Below are positions 1 to 9,624 of a stretch of DNA of 64,000 bases, piece by piece. How positions within the stretch are numbered: the stretch's first letter is position 1; every line of letters starts with the position of its first letter. The DNA comes from Athripsodes cinereus. Its lineage: Eukaryota; Arthropoda; Insecta; Trichoptera; Leptoceridae. The position numbers were made by a program, and so were the translations under genes. Location: positions 26,239,542 to 26,303,541 of the forward strand of contig OX388305.1 in NCBI GenBank assembly GCA_947579605.1, in the 5' to 3' direction. The notes under the pieces were generated by a model, which saw only the letters and a program-made list of their open reading frames with translations, had not been told where the DNA came from and ran no database searches.

Positions 1-1438
1 ACAATTGAGTTACCTTCTCAAAAAGTTTTAACAGGTGTGCAAAAAAGAATGGATTCGCTTACACAAGTTATATTACCCCGACTTTCACCTGATTTACAAA
101 ATGAAGAAACGACGATGATTGTCGATGATAACGTATTGACTCCTGATCGAGTTGACTGCGGAGATATGAAGGAAGGTTTGAAAAGAAATAAGTTTTCGAA
201 TCACAATAATTGGAAGAGGAGGAAAAATGAACTGTTAAGAATGAAAGGTGAAGAATATTTGGGATTTTCTCGTATAATAAATAGCAAAAGAGGCAACACA
301 ATTATATACAGACTGAACAACGGAAAGGACTTGGTACAGGTGTGCAGGAGCATGTTCATAAATACTATAGGCTTGGGACGCTCTACGGTGGACAGCTGGA
401 TCAAAGACAGTACTTATGGAATAAGTGAGGCTAAACAGCTCAAAAATGATAAGAGGAATTCTAAAAATTTTAAAGTTAATTGTTTTGCAGACAGCGAAGA
501 ATTTTTAAAAAAAATTTCAAAGATTTACCAAAATTGCCTTCACATTGTGTACGAAAATACACGAATAAATTATATTTAGAGCAGCAGTTCACCACGATAA
601 AGGAATTGCACAACTTTTATACCGATGTTCGCAAAGAAAACAATAAAAACTCTCTTGGAAGGAAGAAGTTCAAAGAGGTATTTGATGAATACAATTTAAG
701 CTTGTTTTCACCAAAAAAAGACCGATGTGACTTGTGCATCGAGTATGAAAATAAAAATGCAAGTGAAGATGTTTGGTTGAAACATATTGAAGAAAAAAAT
801 CTCAGTAGATCAGAGCACGCACAAGATAGAACAAGAGCTTCAAATAATGAACTGATTCTTTTATGCATGGATTTACAAGCTGTAAAGTTGACACCATCCT
901 TAAATGCTACTAAAATTTACTTCAAAACGAAGTTGTCATGTCACAACTTCACCGTGTATAATGAGATCACTCATCAAAGTACTTGTTATTGGTTTACAGA
1001 AACTGACTGCGGCCTCACAGCATCTACTTTTGTTTCTTGCTTGATCGATTACATGGAGCGCAATTGTATCGGAAAAAAACTTCCCATAGCCATATATTCA
1101 GATGGTTGTACAGCTCAAAATAGAAATAATATAATGGCAAATGCACTTCTAAATTTCGCAATGTTACATCAAATCAATATTATTCAAAAGTTTCTCACAA
1201 GAGGTCACACCCAAATGTCATGTGATTCAGTACACAGCTGCATTGAAAGAAAATTAAAAAATAGAATTATTGAACTACCGAGCGATTATGTAAAAGCCAC
1301 AAAAGAAGCCCGAACCAAACCAGAACAATAATTCTGATATGGAAAACAATGAAACCGAAGATGATAATACCATTGAAATAATACAAACTTCAAACTCCAA
1401 AAAGAAAAAAAGAAATACTAAATTGAGAAAACAATAGT
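1..1438 (+). pseudogene. Broken DUF7869/Sola-like transposase gene, copy 1 (5' end outside window)
   Basis: The reading frame is open from base 1 and continues to 579 in one frame, then in a second frame from about 510 to 1331. The switch falls in a run of A at about 506-516 (LKK then FKDLPKLPSH), so a 1-nt indel is likely. After the switch come LPKLPSHCVRKYTNKLYLE, a CDLC pair (about 725-740), MDLQ (about 868), YSDGCTAQNRN (about 1097) and RGHTQ...HSCIE (about 1200-1245). This is the layout of a widespread, poorly characterised arthropod family (I recall it as Pfam DUF7869) that looks like an RNase-H-fold transposase, possibly Sola-type. The frame stops after KPEQ (1331); a lysine-rich tail is open in another frame to the TAG at 1436-1438, suggesting an internal deletion. 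Family sense is firm, exact superfamily name is not. Confidence 0.7.
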
Positions 1439-1829
1439 GCGATAGTGATCCTTAATATTCAAATTATTTAGGTATCTTTTCTTTCATCCATTAACACTTT
1501 CTTTATCATCATTTGTTTTTTGCCAAATTTATCAAATATGGTGACATTTTTTTGGTAATCAAATATTTTGAATATTTTTCTATACAAATTTGTATTATAT
1601 AGGTGTGTAATTTATGTACATACTAGGCAGTTAAGCAGAAATTCATTATCTATTTTAATTTTGTATTTTCGTTTTGTTTACTGTGTTCTTTGCAAATAAG
1701 TATTCGGTATTTGGCCGAATAGTTGGCGATAGATACCTAAATTATATTTTTGTACAATTTGAAAGAATAAACTTTTTTTATATATTGGAAGAATACTTTG
1801 TTTGATTACAACTTAATAACAATATCTGC
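1439..1829. other. 3' flank of transposase copy 1, no gene
   Basis: AT-rich DNA with no coding signal. An AATAAA at about 1767-1772 followed by a T-rich stretch could be the polyadenylation signal of the preceding gene. Confidence 0.4.
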
Positions 1830-1950
1830 CAAGTGCTACCCGGAAGACCCCCTAAACGATGGAAGGACAGCTGGGCATCCACATCGCAAGAGGACCCTCC
1901 TGCATGAACAGACCTCTGGGTCTAATAAAAGATTAAGAAGAAGAAGTATA
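1830..1950 (+). mobile_element. 3' end of a non-LTR retrotransposon (LINE), 5'-truncated
   Basis: From 1833 one frame reads VLPGRPPKRWKDSWASTSQE and then stops (TGA 1905-1907). GRPPKRWKD followed by a stop is typical of the extreme C terminus of LINE polyproteins. A short 3' UTR ends in a simple AAG-repeat tail (about 1935-1949), as expected of a target-primed insertion. Only about 120 bp remain. Confidence 0.55.
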
Positions 1951-2159
1951 TTTACATGTTCAAGTGCGCCAAATAAAGAAAGTTTGCATTATTACATTTT
2001 CGAAAAGTTGAGTTATGCGAATTCCAAGAAATTTTTTCTCTCTCCTGTAAACTTTTCTGAAATGCACATAGCAGGTATTGTCAGCTCACCGACGATATGT
2101 CAATAATGCGGGTGAGTAAATTCATACCTTATACCTACTGTCATATCATCTCTAATACT

Positions 2160-2262
2160 ATTACTACTTACTACCACTATATCATAATGGCATATCCCAC
2201 AGGTGGAGTAGCCAGCAGACCAGCAGCATGTAGGGCGATTCCATGGAAATGAATACCAAATC
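2160..2262 (-). repeat. Interspersed repeat R1 (CCCACAAGTGGGGTAG family), fragment
   Basis: Contains ATGGCATATCCCACAGG followed by GGAGTAGCCAGCAGACCAGCAGCATG. Recognisable copies recur near 5608, 14807, 40826, 51470, 55710, 56090 and 56705 in both orientations, so this is a dispersed family of at least 250 bp. It has no coding capacity and I see no tRNA head; a SINE or MITE is possible. The strand given is relative to the copy at 40826. Confidence 0.7.
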
Positions 2263-2552
2263 TGACCAAGTCATCGAATTTTAAGTTAAGGCTTATAAGT
2301 TTCATTTTACATTTTTCTTGTAGTAATATGTCTGAAATACCCATTAATTAAAAATATGTATATATGTGTGTATAAATGGTAATTATTTGCATACTTTGAA
2401 ACAAGAAGTGGCGATTTTCTGTACTGGTCACATTTTTATCCCCAATTTGGCAACACTGTATTTCGGCCATTTTTCATTTATAACATTTGACGACAGGTGA
2501 ATTTATAAAAGAAAGTGTCAAGATTATCGTGGTAAAATATCGTGTTTTTAAG
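2263..2552. other. Probable left end and 5' exon of transposon copy 2
   Basis: No open frame. The stretch ends at AAG|GTAAGT (donor at 2553), a good splice donor, so its last part is probably the untranslated first exon of the transposase gene starting at 2904. No left terminal inverted repeat matching the right side could be found. Confidence 0.35.
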
Positions 2553-2901
2553 GTAAGTTCTACATACTTTTATAGATTTTACAATATGTCACACATGCAT
2601 GTCCCACCCGTCACATAAAAACATATATTTTTTAAACTAGTATGTCATATGAGCATGTATTGATATGAAACTTTTCTAAAGTAACATCAGGATTGTTGGC
2701 AATAAATTAGACATATTTGTAGTGTGATGAATACGTTAATATAGGATTTAGAACAGTTTGAAAGTATGTCCCACCCGTCACAATATTCTAATAGGATATT
2801 TATTACATTATGTTTTGTTTCTTTTTATTGCAATTTAGTTCTTTATAATGTTTCATTTTATTATTATATCATTGTTTATCACTTAAATGTTACTTTTTTA
2901 G
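2553..2901 (+). other. Putative 5'-UTR intron with two GTCCCACCCGTCAC boxes
   Basis: Donor GTAAGT at 2553 and acceptor TTTTTTAG ending at 2901, three bases before the best start codon (2904). Two copies of a 14-bp motif lie inside (2601-2614 and 2768-2781), the same motif found four more times downstream of the gene. A start at 2766 would place the motif inside the coding sequence and give a hydrophobic leader unlike the rest of the protein, so I prefer 2904. Confidence 0.5.
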
Positions 2902-2903
2902 AA

Positions 2904-5044
2904 ATGAACGCAGCTGATAGAAAACGAAAAAGTAGGGAAAAGTTGACAGCTGACCCGGTGAAATGGAAGCTTTTTCTTGAAAAGGAAAAAGAAAGGGATT
3001 CGAAGAGAAGAATGCAGGCGAAAATTAATATTTTGGGAGACACTGAGGCCCTAGAGTTAAGAAAGCAAAAGGAAAGAATCAGAAAAATGATTTATCGAGC
3101 CAAGAAAAAGCAGATGGGCTCACTTCATTTGCCTATATCTCCACTGGGTTCCTACAAATGTATCCAAACATTGCGGAAAGCTGTAACAAAATCTAAAAAA
3201 GCTTTACCAGAAAGTCCTCACAAAAAAGAGGCTGTTTTGCTACAATTGATTAAAGACACATTAATACCGAATTTGTCGTTAGGTTTCAAGAAGGAGAAAA
3301 GGGGGTTTACTTCGTCTCCGGAAGATCAAAAAATTGTTGAACGGTTTTATGAAAGGGACGACATTAGTCGTCTGTCACCAGGGCTGAAAGATATGATCTC
3401 CATTAAGGATCCCATTTTAGGTAGACGTACATCCGTGCCAAAAAGGCATTTAATAATGAGTATATTGGAAGCATATTCTTACTTCAAGACTCAGCATCCT
3501 TCTATAAAAGTTGGAAAGAGTAAATTTTTCGATCTAAGACCCCAATGGGTACAGCCCATGAATGCAATGCCACATAATGTGTGCGTATGTATTTATCACG
3601 CAAATTTTAACTATCTGATAGAAGCTATGCAGGCAGACATAGGTCCTTGCTCTTCAACAAAATTTATTACGGAGTTATGCTGCGATATAAATAATGAGAT
3701 TTGCATGACTAATAATTGTTTGTTATGCTTCGATGTTAAGGATATTTTGCCAGTTAAATCAGACTTGGACACTGAAGTTACATGGAAGCAGTGGGACAAG
3801 AGCGAAGACAGGCTTCAAATTAAAAATATTTCCGGGACAAAGTTAAGTTTAATTAACGAAATTGAACGCCAAGCATTTAAGTTTAAGTTCCATCTTTATG
3901 TCAAAATAAAACAAGCACACTTTTTTGAACAAAAAAGACAAGCCACAACATGGGAAGAAGCCGTGCTACAGTTTGATTTCGCCGAAAACTTTTCCATTAT
4001 TAGCCAAGATGAGATCCAAAGTGCTCACTGGCGTCATCCTCAGGTCACAATTTTTACTGGATGTGCCTGGTTAAATAAGGGTGAAGAAAAACAATCTTAC
4101 GCTATTATTAGCAATGATTTGTCACATGACAAATCTAGTGTGTGGGTTTTTGTTAAATCAATTATAGAACATTTAAAACTTAATTATCCTCATTTAAAAA
4201 AGATAGTTGTATTTTCAGACGGGTGTGCTGGTCAATTTAAAAACCGATTCACAATTTCCAACGTGTGCTTCGCAAATTTAGATTGGGGCCTGGACATTGA
4301 GTGGGCTTTTTTTGCCACAAGTCATGGAAAAGGAGCGATGGATGGAGTAGGAGCTACTGTAAAAAGGAAATTGTGGTCAGCTATTAAAACCAGAAAGGTT
4401 ATAATAAATTCAGCACCGGATTGCTATTCATTTTTACAAAACAACCCATTAAAAGGATCACAATATCGTATATTTCCATTGATGAAATTGCAATCCATTC
4501 TGCCATGTTGAAATCCAGATGGGAGAACATTAAACCTATCCCAAATATACAGAAATGTCACTATTTCAAATCCGAAAATAAAAATTGTCTATCATACAGA
4601 TTTACGGCTTACTCGGAGCTTAAGACTTGTGTTGCTCTGATTGAAGAAAGACTACGATACGAAGATGTTTACTCAGACTCAGATGAAATGTCTACCAGCC
4701 AATCACAGCCAACACCGTATGGCGTCTCTTCTATACCTAATCACAGAATAAACCACGGAACATATGTGCTAGTGAAAATCAGTTCGGAAGGGAAAAAAAA
4801 ACAAGTGTACAGATATGTAGCCGTTTGTCAAGGTTTACTGGAAGAGGATGAAGAAGTAAAAGTGATGTTTCTGAAAACTATCTCTGGGGACCAATCAAGA
4901 TTGTTTAAAATGGATGAAAACGATTTGTCATATGTACATTTAGATCAGATTTTGAAAGTCCTACCACACCCAGAAGTGAAAGCTTCAGGCAATCGTATTT
5001 TTTACGAGTTTTCAGAGAGCATTGACATTTTTGAGAAGAGTTAG
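2904..5044 (+). pseudogene. DUF7869/Sola-like transposase gene, copy 2 (one frameshift)
   Basis: Chosen start MNAADRKRKS directly follows a splice acceptor. The first about 80 residues are strongly basic (DNA-binding-like). A Cys-rich segment (CVCIYH, CLLCFD; about 3580-3730) and VVFSDGCAGQFKNR (about 4208) then ATSHGKGAMDGVGATVKRK (about 4317) match the core of the family seen in copy 1, but from a different subfamily. The frame stops at 4511; a second frame open from about 4421 continues FTKQPIKRITISYISIDEI... to 5044. The natural protein probably crosses near 4425-4445 (TTCATTTTTAC), implying one indel, a sequencing error or a translational shift. Everything else is open over about 710 codons, so it decayed recently. 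Overlapping GTCCCACCCGTCAC repeats on both sides suggest the limits of the element. Confidence 0.7.
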
Positions 5045-5607
5045 AATGTTTTATAGCTTGATACATTATTTTTTAGTCCAGCAGAGGTCTACTTATTGAA
5101 AAATATATATATTTTAGTGTTCATTTAATTGTATTTTGTTATGTTCTTTCAATAAAAAAAATAAAAATAAGAATAATCATACATTTTTTCATGAATTTCG
5201 TACTCGTCCCACCCGTCACACTCATGTGTCCCGCCCGTCACAAATTTCTTAAATTTAAAAAAAAAAAATCTGAGCATTCTCACTCTTTTTATCCAGTAAT
5301 TTAATTACCTACAACATTGATGTATCCATAAATAAATAGTTGTAGAAGGCAATTGTGTATAATTTAGCTGAATGAAATTGGGACTTCTTAATTCGTGCCC
5401 GTCCCACCCGTCACGGGAATCAATCACCAATTTAACACATTTATCATTGTTTTTTTAATTAATTTATTTTCACCATGGATAGATCTCTATTCAACCCCTG
5501 CATCCATCAAATAAAATGTTATTATTTAATTCAATAACATATATAAATTTCATTAAATTGGTTTACAAATGTCCCACCCGTCACTATGGAATGTCCCTGT
5601 AATAAAA
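5045..5607. other. Right end of transposon copy 2 with repeated terminal boxes
   Basis: No gene. Contains AATAAA-type poly(A) signals near 5150 and four boxes: GTCCCACCCGTCAC at 5206-5219, 5401-5414 and 5571-5584, and GTCCCGCCCGTCAC at 5228-5241. With 2601-2614 and 2768-2781 this makes six copies, all in the same orientation, bracketing the transposase gene. Repeated transposase-binding sites are the natural reading. Confidence 0.65.
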
Positions 5608-5730
5608 CACGCAAGCTGTTCTCTCTGAGCCAACAAAAATTAAGACATTCAGGATGGGTGTCAAACCTCATCGCTGAATTTAAAATGTCTTATTTTTTCG
5701 AACACCTGCCTATTACAGGTCACTCGAAAA
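5608..5730 (-). repeat. Interspersed repeat R1, partial copy
   Basis: GCAAGCTGTTCTCTC, then GACATTCAGGATGGGTGTC and CCTCATCGCTGAATTTAA match the copies at 40826 and 56705. Its end runs into the 104-bp tandem array, whose unit begins with sequence also present in the copy at 56860-56950, so the array was built partly from this family. Strand is relative to the copy at 40826. Confidence 0.65.
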
Positions 5731-5998
5731 CTTAGGGGAAAGAATGGGAGACCAATTCTTCATTCTCATATTTCCTACCTACATATATAAGAAGGGCTAG
5801 GGGCATTAACACTGTAAGCCACAAAACCCAAAAACTTAGGGGAAAGAATGGGAGACCAATTCTTCATTCTCATATTTCCTACCTACATATATAAGAAGGG
5901 CTAGGGGCATTAACACTATAAGCCACAAAACCCAAAAACTTAGGGGAAAGAATGGGAGACCAATTCTTCAATCTCATATTTCCTACCTACATATATTT

Positions 5999-8353
5999 GT
6001 TCGCAGCTGTAAAAATGCTAATGTTGTTGGAATGGTATGTGACAGTCTTATTACAGATCACTATCCTACAATGATATCTATGTCTTATTCTGCTTTTGAC
6101 AAAAAATCGAACGTAAAAAAAACATATATACATATAGACTATGAGAGTATTATAACATGTGTGAGAACAGTTAAATGGAATAAACTCTATGAAAAAACTG
6201 ACCCTGATGAGGCTGCAGATTATTTTGTAAATACACTTAGTGACATAGTACAAAGACATAAAACTATTAAACCCATTCCTCACAGTAGGAGAGGATTAAA
6301 GCCATGGATGACGCAAGGCTTACTTAAAAGTATTAGAGTTAGGGACGCACTACATAGGGCGGTAAGGAGATGTCCTGAGGATATACGTCTGAGGACGAAA
6401 TACCTAAAATATAGGAATACATGTAAGAAACTGATCTCAAATACTAAGCTAGAATACTACAAGACAAAATTTAGCTCAGTTGCACATGATCCTAGGAAGA
6501 CTTGGGATACTCTAAACGAGATGGGAAACCGTAAAAAAATTAATGACGAAATTAAGGAAATGAACTTGAGAAATAACCTGGTTACCATAAATGATTCTAA
6601 TGTAGGAGAAGTATGTGATTACATAAATACCTATTTCACTAATATTGGAAGGTCACTCGCGTCTGATATTTTGTCAAACTTGGGTTGTGATGAAGATGAG
6701 TTGATAAATCGAATGAAAGCATCTCCCATAACTTCTGATCAAAATATATGTTTTAACTTGGTAAATGAGAACGAGATTTCAAAAATAATCGATAGATTAA
6801 AAAACAAAAAATCTGCTGGTACAGATGGCATTTCATGTATGATTCTGAAGATGTGTAAATCTGAAGTCATCCATCCCTTAGCCTATATCATAAATCTCAG
6901 TTTTTCTACCGGAATTTTTCCTCGACAACTTAAAAGGGGAGTGTTATGTCCAATATTTAAGGGTGGTGATTCTACGCATGTTAATAATTATAGACCAATC
7001 AGTATACTAAACAGTATATCCAAAATATATGAAACCGCAGTGAAAAATAGGTTAAACAAATTCCTCGAAGAAAGAAAGATTATTTCAGGGAGACAGTTTG
7101 GTTTTCGTCCTGGTATGGGATCTCAGGATGCTGTGGGGTATCTGACACAGAGTATCACCAAGATAATAGACGGAGGAGAAAAATGCATGGCAGTTTTTCT
7201 CGATTTAGCTAAAGCTTTTGATACGGTGTCCCATAGGCTACTGCTATATAAGTTAAATAGACTGGGTGTTACAGGAAAAGCACTTGAGTGGTTCGAAAGC
7301 TATCTCAAAGACAGGCAACAAATGACAAAACTCAGAAATACGATAGGAAACCAAAGACAGGTGCTTTATGGAGTACCACAGGGTAGCGTGTTGGGGCCTT
7401 TGTTATTCTTGGTTTACATAAACGACTTGGTTGAACTAAGTTTGCACCATGGAGAGGCCATCTCTTTTGCGGATGACACAGTCTTGCTGTTCCGAGGAGG
7501 ATCTTGGGATGAGGCTTGCCGGAACAGTGAAAATGGCTTGAGAAAGGTCAAGGAATGGCTGGACACAAACTTATTATCACTAAACACGGACAAAACTAAG
7601 TATATGTCCATGACCATAAGCAGGGGTCCCGATGTGCAAAGATGTACTTCGCCACTTAAAATTCATAGCTGCAGATCGAGTACTGGCATGTCACGGCGGA
7701 TGTGTGACTGTCCGGTTGTTGAGAGGGTCACCTCGTTAAAATATCTGGGTTTGATATTGGATGAGAGATTGGGTTGGCACGAGCATATTGTTGGTGTTGC
7801 AAACAGACTCAGAAGGATGATGCACACATTCAGAGATGCTAGACATGTCCTATCGCGTGGTCTTTTGAGGACAATATACTTTGCCCTTGTAAATAGCATT
7901 ATATCATACGGCATAGTAGGATGGGGCGGAGCCGTGAGTGCCGCCCTTGACCCATTGGCAAAAGCACAAAAGTCCATAGTTAGGTTTATAAATAAGAAAC
8001 CCTTTCGATATCCAACAGATGATTTGTTTGCAGAATTTGGAGTTCTGGATGTTCGCCAGCTGTATGCAAAGAACATTCTGATGTACTACTTGAGACACAC
8101 CGAGTTGCACGAGCGTCTTGGCCATTCTCATGGAACTAGGGCGAGATTGGCAGAGAGGTTTGTGGTACCAACGGTAAAAACTTCCTTTGCCCAGAGACAC
8201 TTTGCATATATTGCCCCTAGAATTCTTAACAAGATTTATGACACAGTTATCCGGGCTTCGGCTTCTTCTGGTATTGGGGGAGGGATCACGGCATGGCTTC
8301 AGCAGTTGGGCCGCAGAAACACTGAGACCCTGATCACATATCTGCCTGTGTGA
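5999..8353 (+). CDS. LINE polyprotein: end of endonuclease plus reverse transcriptase (CR1-like), 5'-partial
   Basis: Copies the element RNA into DNA by target-primed reverse transcription. The frame enters at the 5' truncation (first internal Met at 6032); LITDHYP (about 6047) is the terminal motif of an APE-type endonuclease whose remainder is missing. The RT follows: SAGTDGISCMILK (about 6813), NNYRPISIL, QFGFRPG, FLDLAKAFDTVSH (about 7197), GVPQGSVLGPLLFLVYINDL (about 7370) and catalytic FADDTVLL (about 7467). The thumb-like C-terminal part includes TIYFALVNSIISYGIVGWGG. No internal stop over 785 codons, so it is young, but without the endonuclease it cannot move by itself. CR1 or a close clade fits the GVPQGSVLGPLLF box; exact clade is uncertain. 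Confidence 0.85.
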   Translation, partial: VRSCKNANVVGMVCDSLITDHYPTMISMSYSAFDKKSNVKKTYIHIDYESIITCVRTVKWNKLYEKTDPDEAADYFVNTLSDIVQRHKTIKPIPHSRRGLKPWMTQGLLKSIRVRDALHRAVRRCPEDIRLRTKYLKYRNTCKKLISNTKLEYYKTKFSSVAHDPRKTWDTLNEMGNRKKINDEIKEMNLRNNLVTINDSNVGEVCDYINTYFTNIGRSLASDILSNLGCDEDELINRMKASPITSDQNICFNLVNENEISKIIDRLKNKKSAGTDGISCMILKMCKSEVIHPLAYIINLSFSTGIFPRQLKRGVLCPIFKGGDSTHVNNYRPISILNSISKIYETAVKNRLNKFLEERKIISGRQFGFRPGMGSQDAVGYLTQSITKIIDGGEKCMAVFLDLAKAFDTVSHRLLLYKLNRLGVTGKALEWFESYLKDRQQMTKLRNTIGNQRQVLYGVPQGSVLGPLLFLVYINDLVELSLHHGEAISFADDTVLLFRGGSWDEACRNSENGLRKVKEWLDTNLLSLNTDKTKYMSMTISRGPDVQRCTSPLKIHSCRSSTGMSRRMCDCPVVERVTSLKYLGLILDERLGWHEHIVGVANRLRRMMHTFRDARHVLSRGLLRTIYFALVNSIISYGIVGWGGAVSAALDPLAKAQKSIVRFINKKPFRYPTDDLFAEFGVLDVRQLYAKNILMYYLRHTELHERLGHSHGTRARLAERFVVPTVKTSFAQRHFAYIAPRILNKIYDTVIRASASSGIGGGITAWLQQLGRRNTETLITYLPV

Positions 8354-8530
8354 CTGAGTGTGTATGTATGTGCATGAATATATGTGGCGTTATCTGTACA
8401 TGTGTGTGTGTGTATATATATATATGTATGTATGGGTGTGTATGTATGTATGCATGTATGTGGGTGTGGGTGTATGTGGATGAGTGTGTTTGTGTGTGTG
8501 GATGTATGTGTGCGTGCGTGAGCGTGTGTT
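8354..8530. repeat. TG/TATG-rich microsatellite
   Basis: Irregular (TGTG)n, (TATG)n and (TGTGGG)n repeats directly after the LINE stop codon. Apparent Thr/His-rich frames across it on both strands are repeat artefacts. Confidence 0.85.
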
Positions 8531-8622
8531 ATGTTATGATTAAATAAAGTAGGGAAAATAACCTTAGTAACTGAAGTAAAGAAAATTGAGCGCTGAGACA
8601 ATGTAAGGTGAAAACTGGCTCA

Positions 8623-8660
8623 GTCTACCTTGGTACGGGCTCATGCCCAGTTAGGTAGAC
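8623..8660 (+). promoter_or_regulatory. LINE 3'-UTR two-part hairpin
   Basis: GTCTACCT (8623-8630) pairs perfectly with AGGTAGAC (8653-8660), and inside it GGGC (8637-8640) pairs with GCCC (8645-8648) across a TCAT loop. The related element has the same structure at 16651-16686 with changed base pairs. Position just before the 3' tail suggests recognition by the element's own reverse transcriptase. Confidence 0.7.
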
Positions 8661-9388
8661 ATTAGTGACTTATCTTTAAAAATCTGTTTTTGTAAATAAA
8701 ATAAATAAATAAATAAATATATAAGAAGGGCTAGGGGCATTAACACTGTAAGCCACAAAACCCAAAAACTTAGGGGAAAGAATGGGAGACCAATTCTTCA
8801 ATCTCATATTTCCTACCTACATATATAAGAAGGGCTAGGGGCATTAACACTGTAAGCCACAAAACCCAAAAACTTAGGGGAAAGAATGGGAGACCAATTC
8901 TTCAATCTCATATTTCCTACCTACATAATATATAAGAAGGGCTAGGGGCATTAACACTGTAAGCCACAAAACCCAAAAACTTAGGGGAAAGAATGGGAGA
9001 CCAATTCTTCAATCTCATATTTCCTACCTACATATCGATGGTTAACAGGCAATACCTCCTAACCCACATTGACCAAATTTTACAGGAGAGCAAAAAAACT
9101 GTTTTAAATTTGCAATATTGAATCAATATTGGTGATTTTGCAGTATTTGTTTAATTTTAATACTTTGCATGATATTTTGTAAAAAAAATAGAGTAATCAC
9201 CTCTAGTTTCAATTAAAATGTGGTTTATGAGATGTTGCCTTCTAAAGTTCATATATTGTATAAACTACATTAGAAGACAATACCTCATAAGCCACATTTT
9301 GACTCAAATTAGAGCTGGATACTGCAAATTTATAAAAGATTTTGGGGTTGTTTAATGAAACAATTTTTATTTTTTATTTTTTTAATTA

Positions 9389-9619
9389 TTATTCATAAGG
9401 AAGATTATCGTAAAAGTGATGAACATCAGCCGGTAAAGCGAATTTCAACTCCTGTAAATGTGTCCACTTGGTGTAGTTTATTTTAAGTTTGCTATCATAT
9501 AGTTGAGGCCATTCAACGCAAACTCTAGATTTCGGCCTCTGAGGAAGATCCATAAAATTCGTATCGTTGTCGTACCCTAATTTGACTCCAATTGACCCGC
9601 TTGGATTATAATTTATCAT
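9389..9619 (-). CDS. 76-residue remnant of a DUF7869/Sola-like transposase
   Basis: MINYNPSGSIGVKLGYD... ending THLQELKFALPADVHHFYDN. The end resembles the out-of-frame C terminus of copy 3 (about 44583-44650: KDLKEILELVPKDVNSFYNF), a shared KxLxxxLxxxPxxVxxFYxxL pattern. The ATG follows a splice acceptor (CATTAG|G, AG at 9622-9621), and on the far side of the LINE a donor (GGAAAT|GTAAGT, GT at 12142-12141) ends a GC-richer probable first exon (about 12300-12143). So the element may be an internally deleted derivative keeping promoter, 5'-UTR intron and the two ends of the protein. No function is claimed for the short product. Confidence 0.45.
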   Translation of the reverse strand: MINYNPSGSIGVKLGYDNDTNFMDLPQRPKSRVCVEWPQLYDSKLKINYTKWTHLQELKFALPADVHHFYDNLPYE

Positions 9620-9624
9620 CCTAA

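Larger units (their letters stand above)
5996..8720 (+). mobile_element. CR1-like non-LTR retrotransposon, 5'-truncated
   Basis: Inserted in the 104-bp array; flanks share ATAT(AT), a plausible short target duplication. It begins in the last part of the endonuclease domain, contains one long reverse transcriptase frame, a TG-rich microsatellite, a conserved 3' hairpin and a terminal AAAT-repeat tail (about 8694-8718). It is related to the broken element at 13141-16690. Confidence 0.85.

Noticed and set aside
500..540. Programmed frameshift in transposase copy 1
   Set aside because: The gene has further damage (internal deletion, tail out of frame), and the shift lies in a homopolymer A run; a simple indel is enough.
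2766..2903. Upstream start for transposase copy 2 at 2766
   Set aside because: Would place a repeated regulatory box and an intron acceptor inside the coding region and add a hydrophobic leader; 2904 fits better.
8299..8601. Thr/His-rich and Cys/Val-rich frames on both strands
   Set aside because: Artefacts of the TG microsatellite after the LINE.
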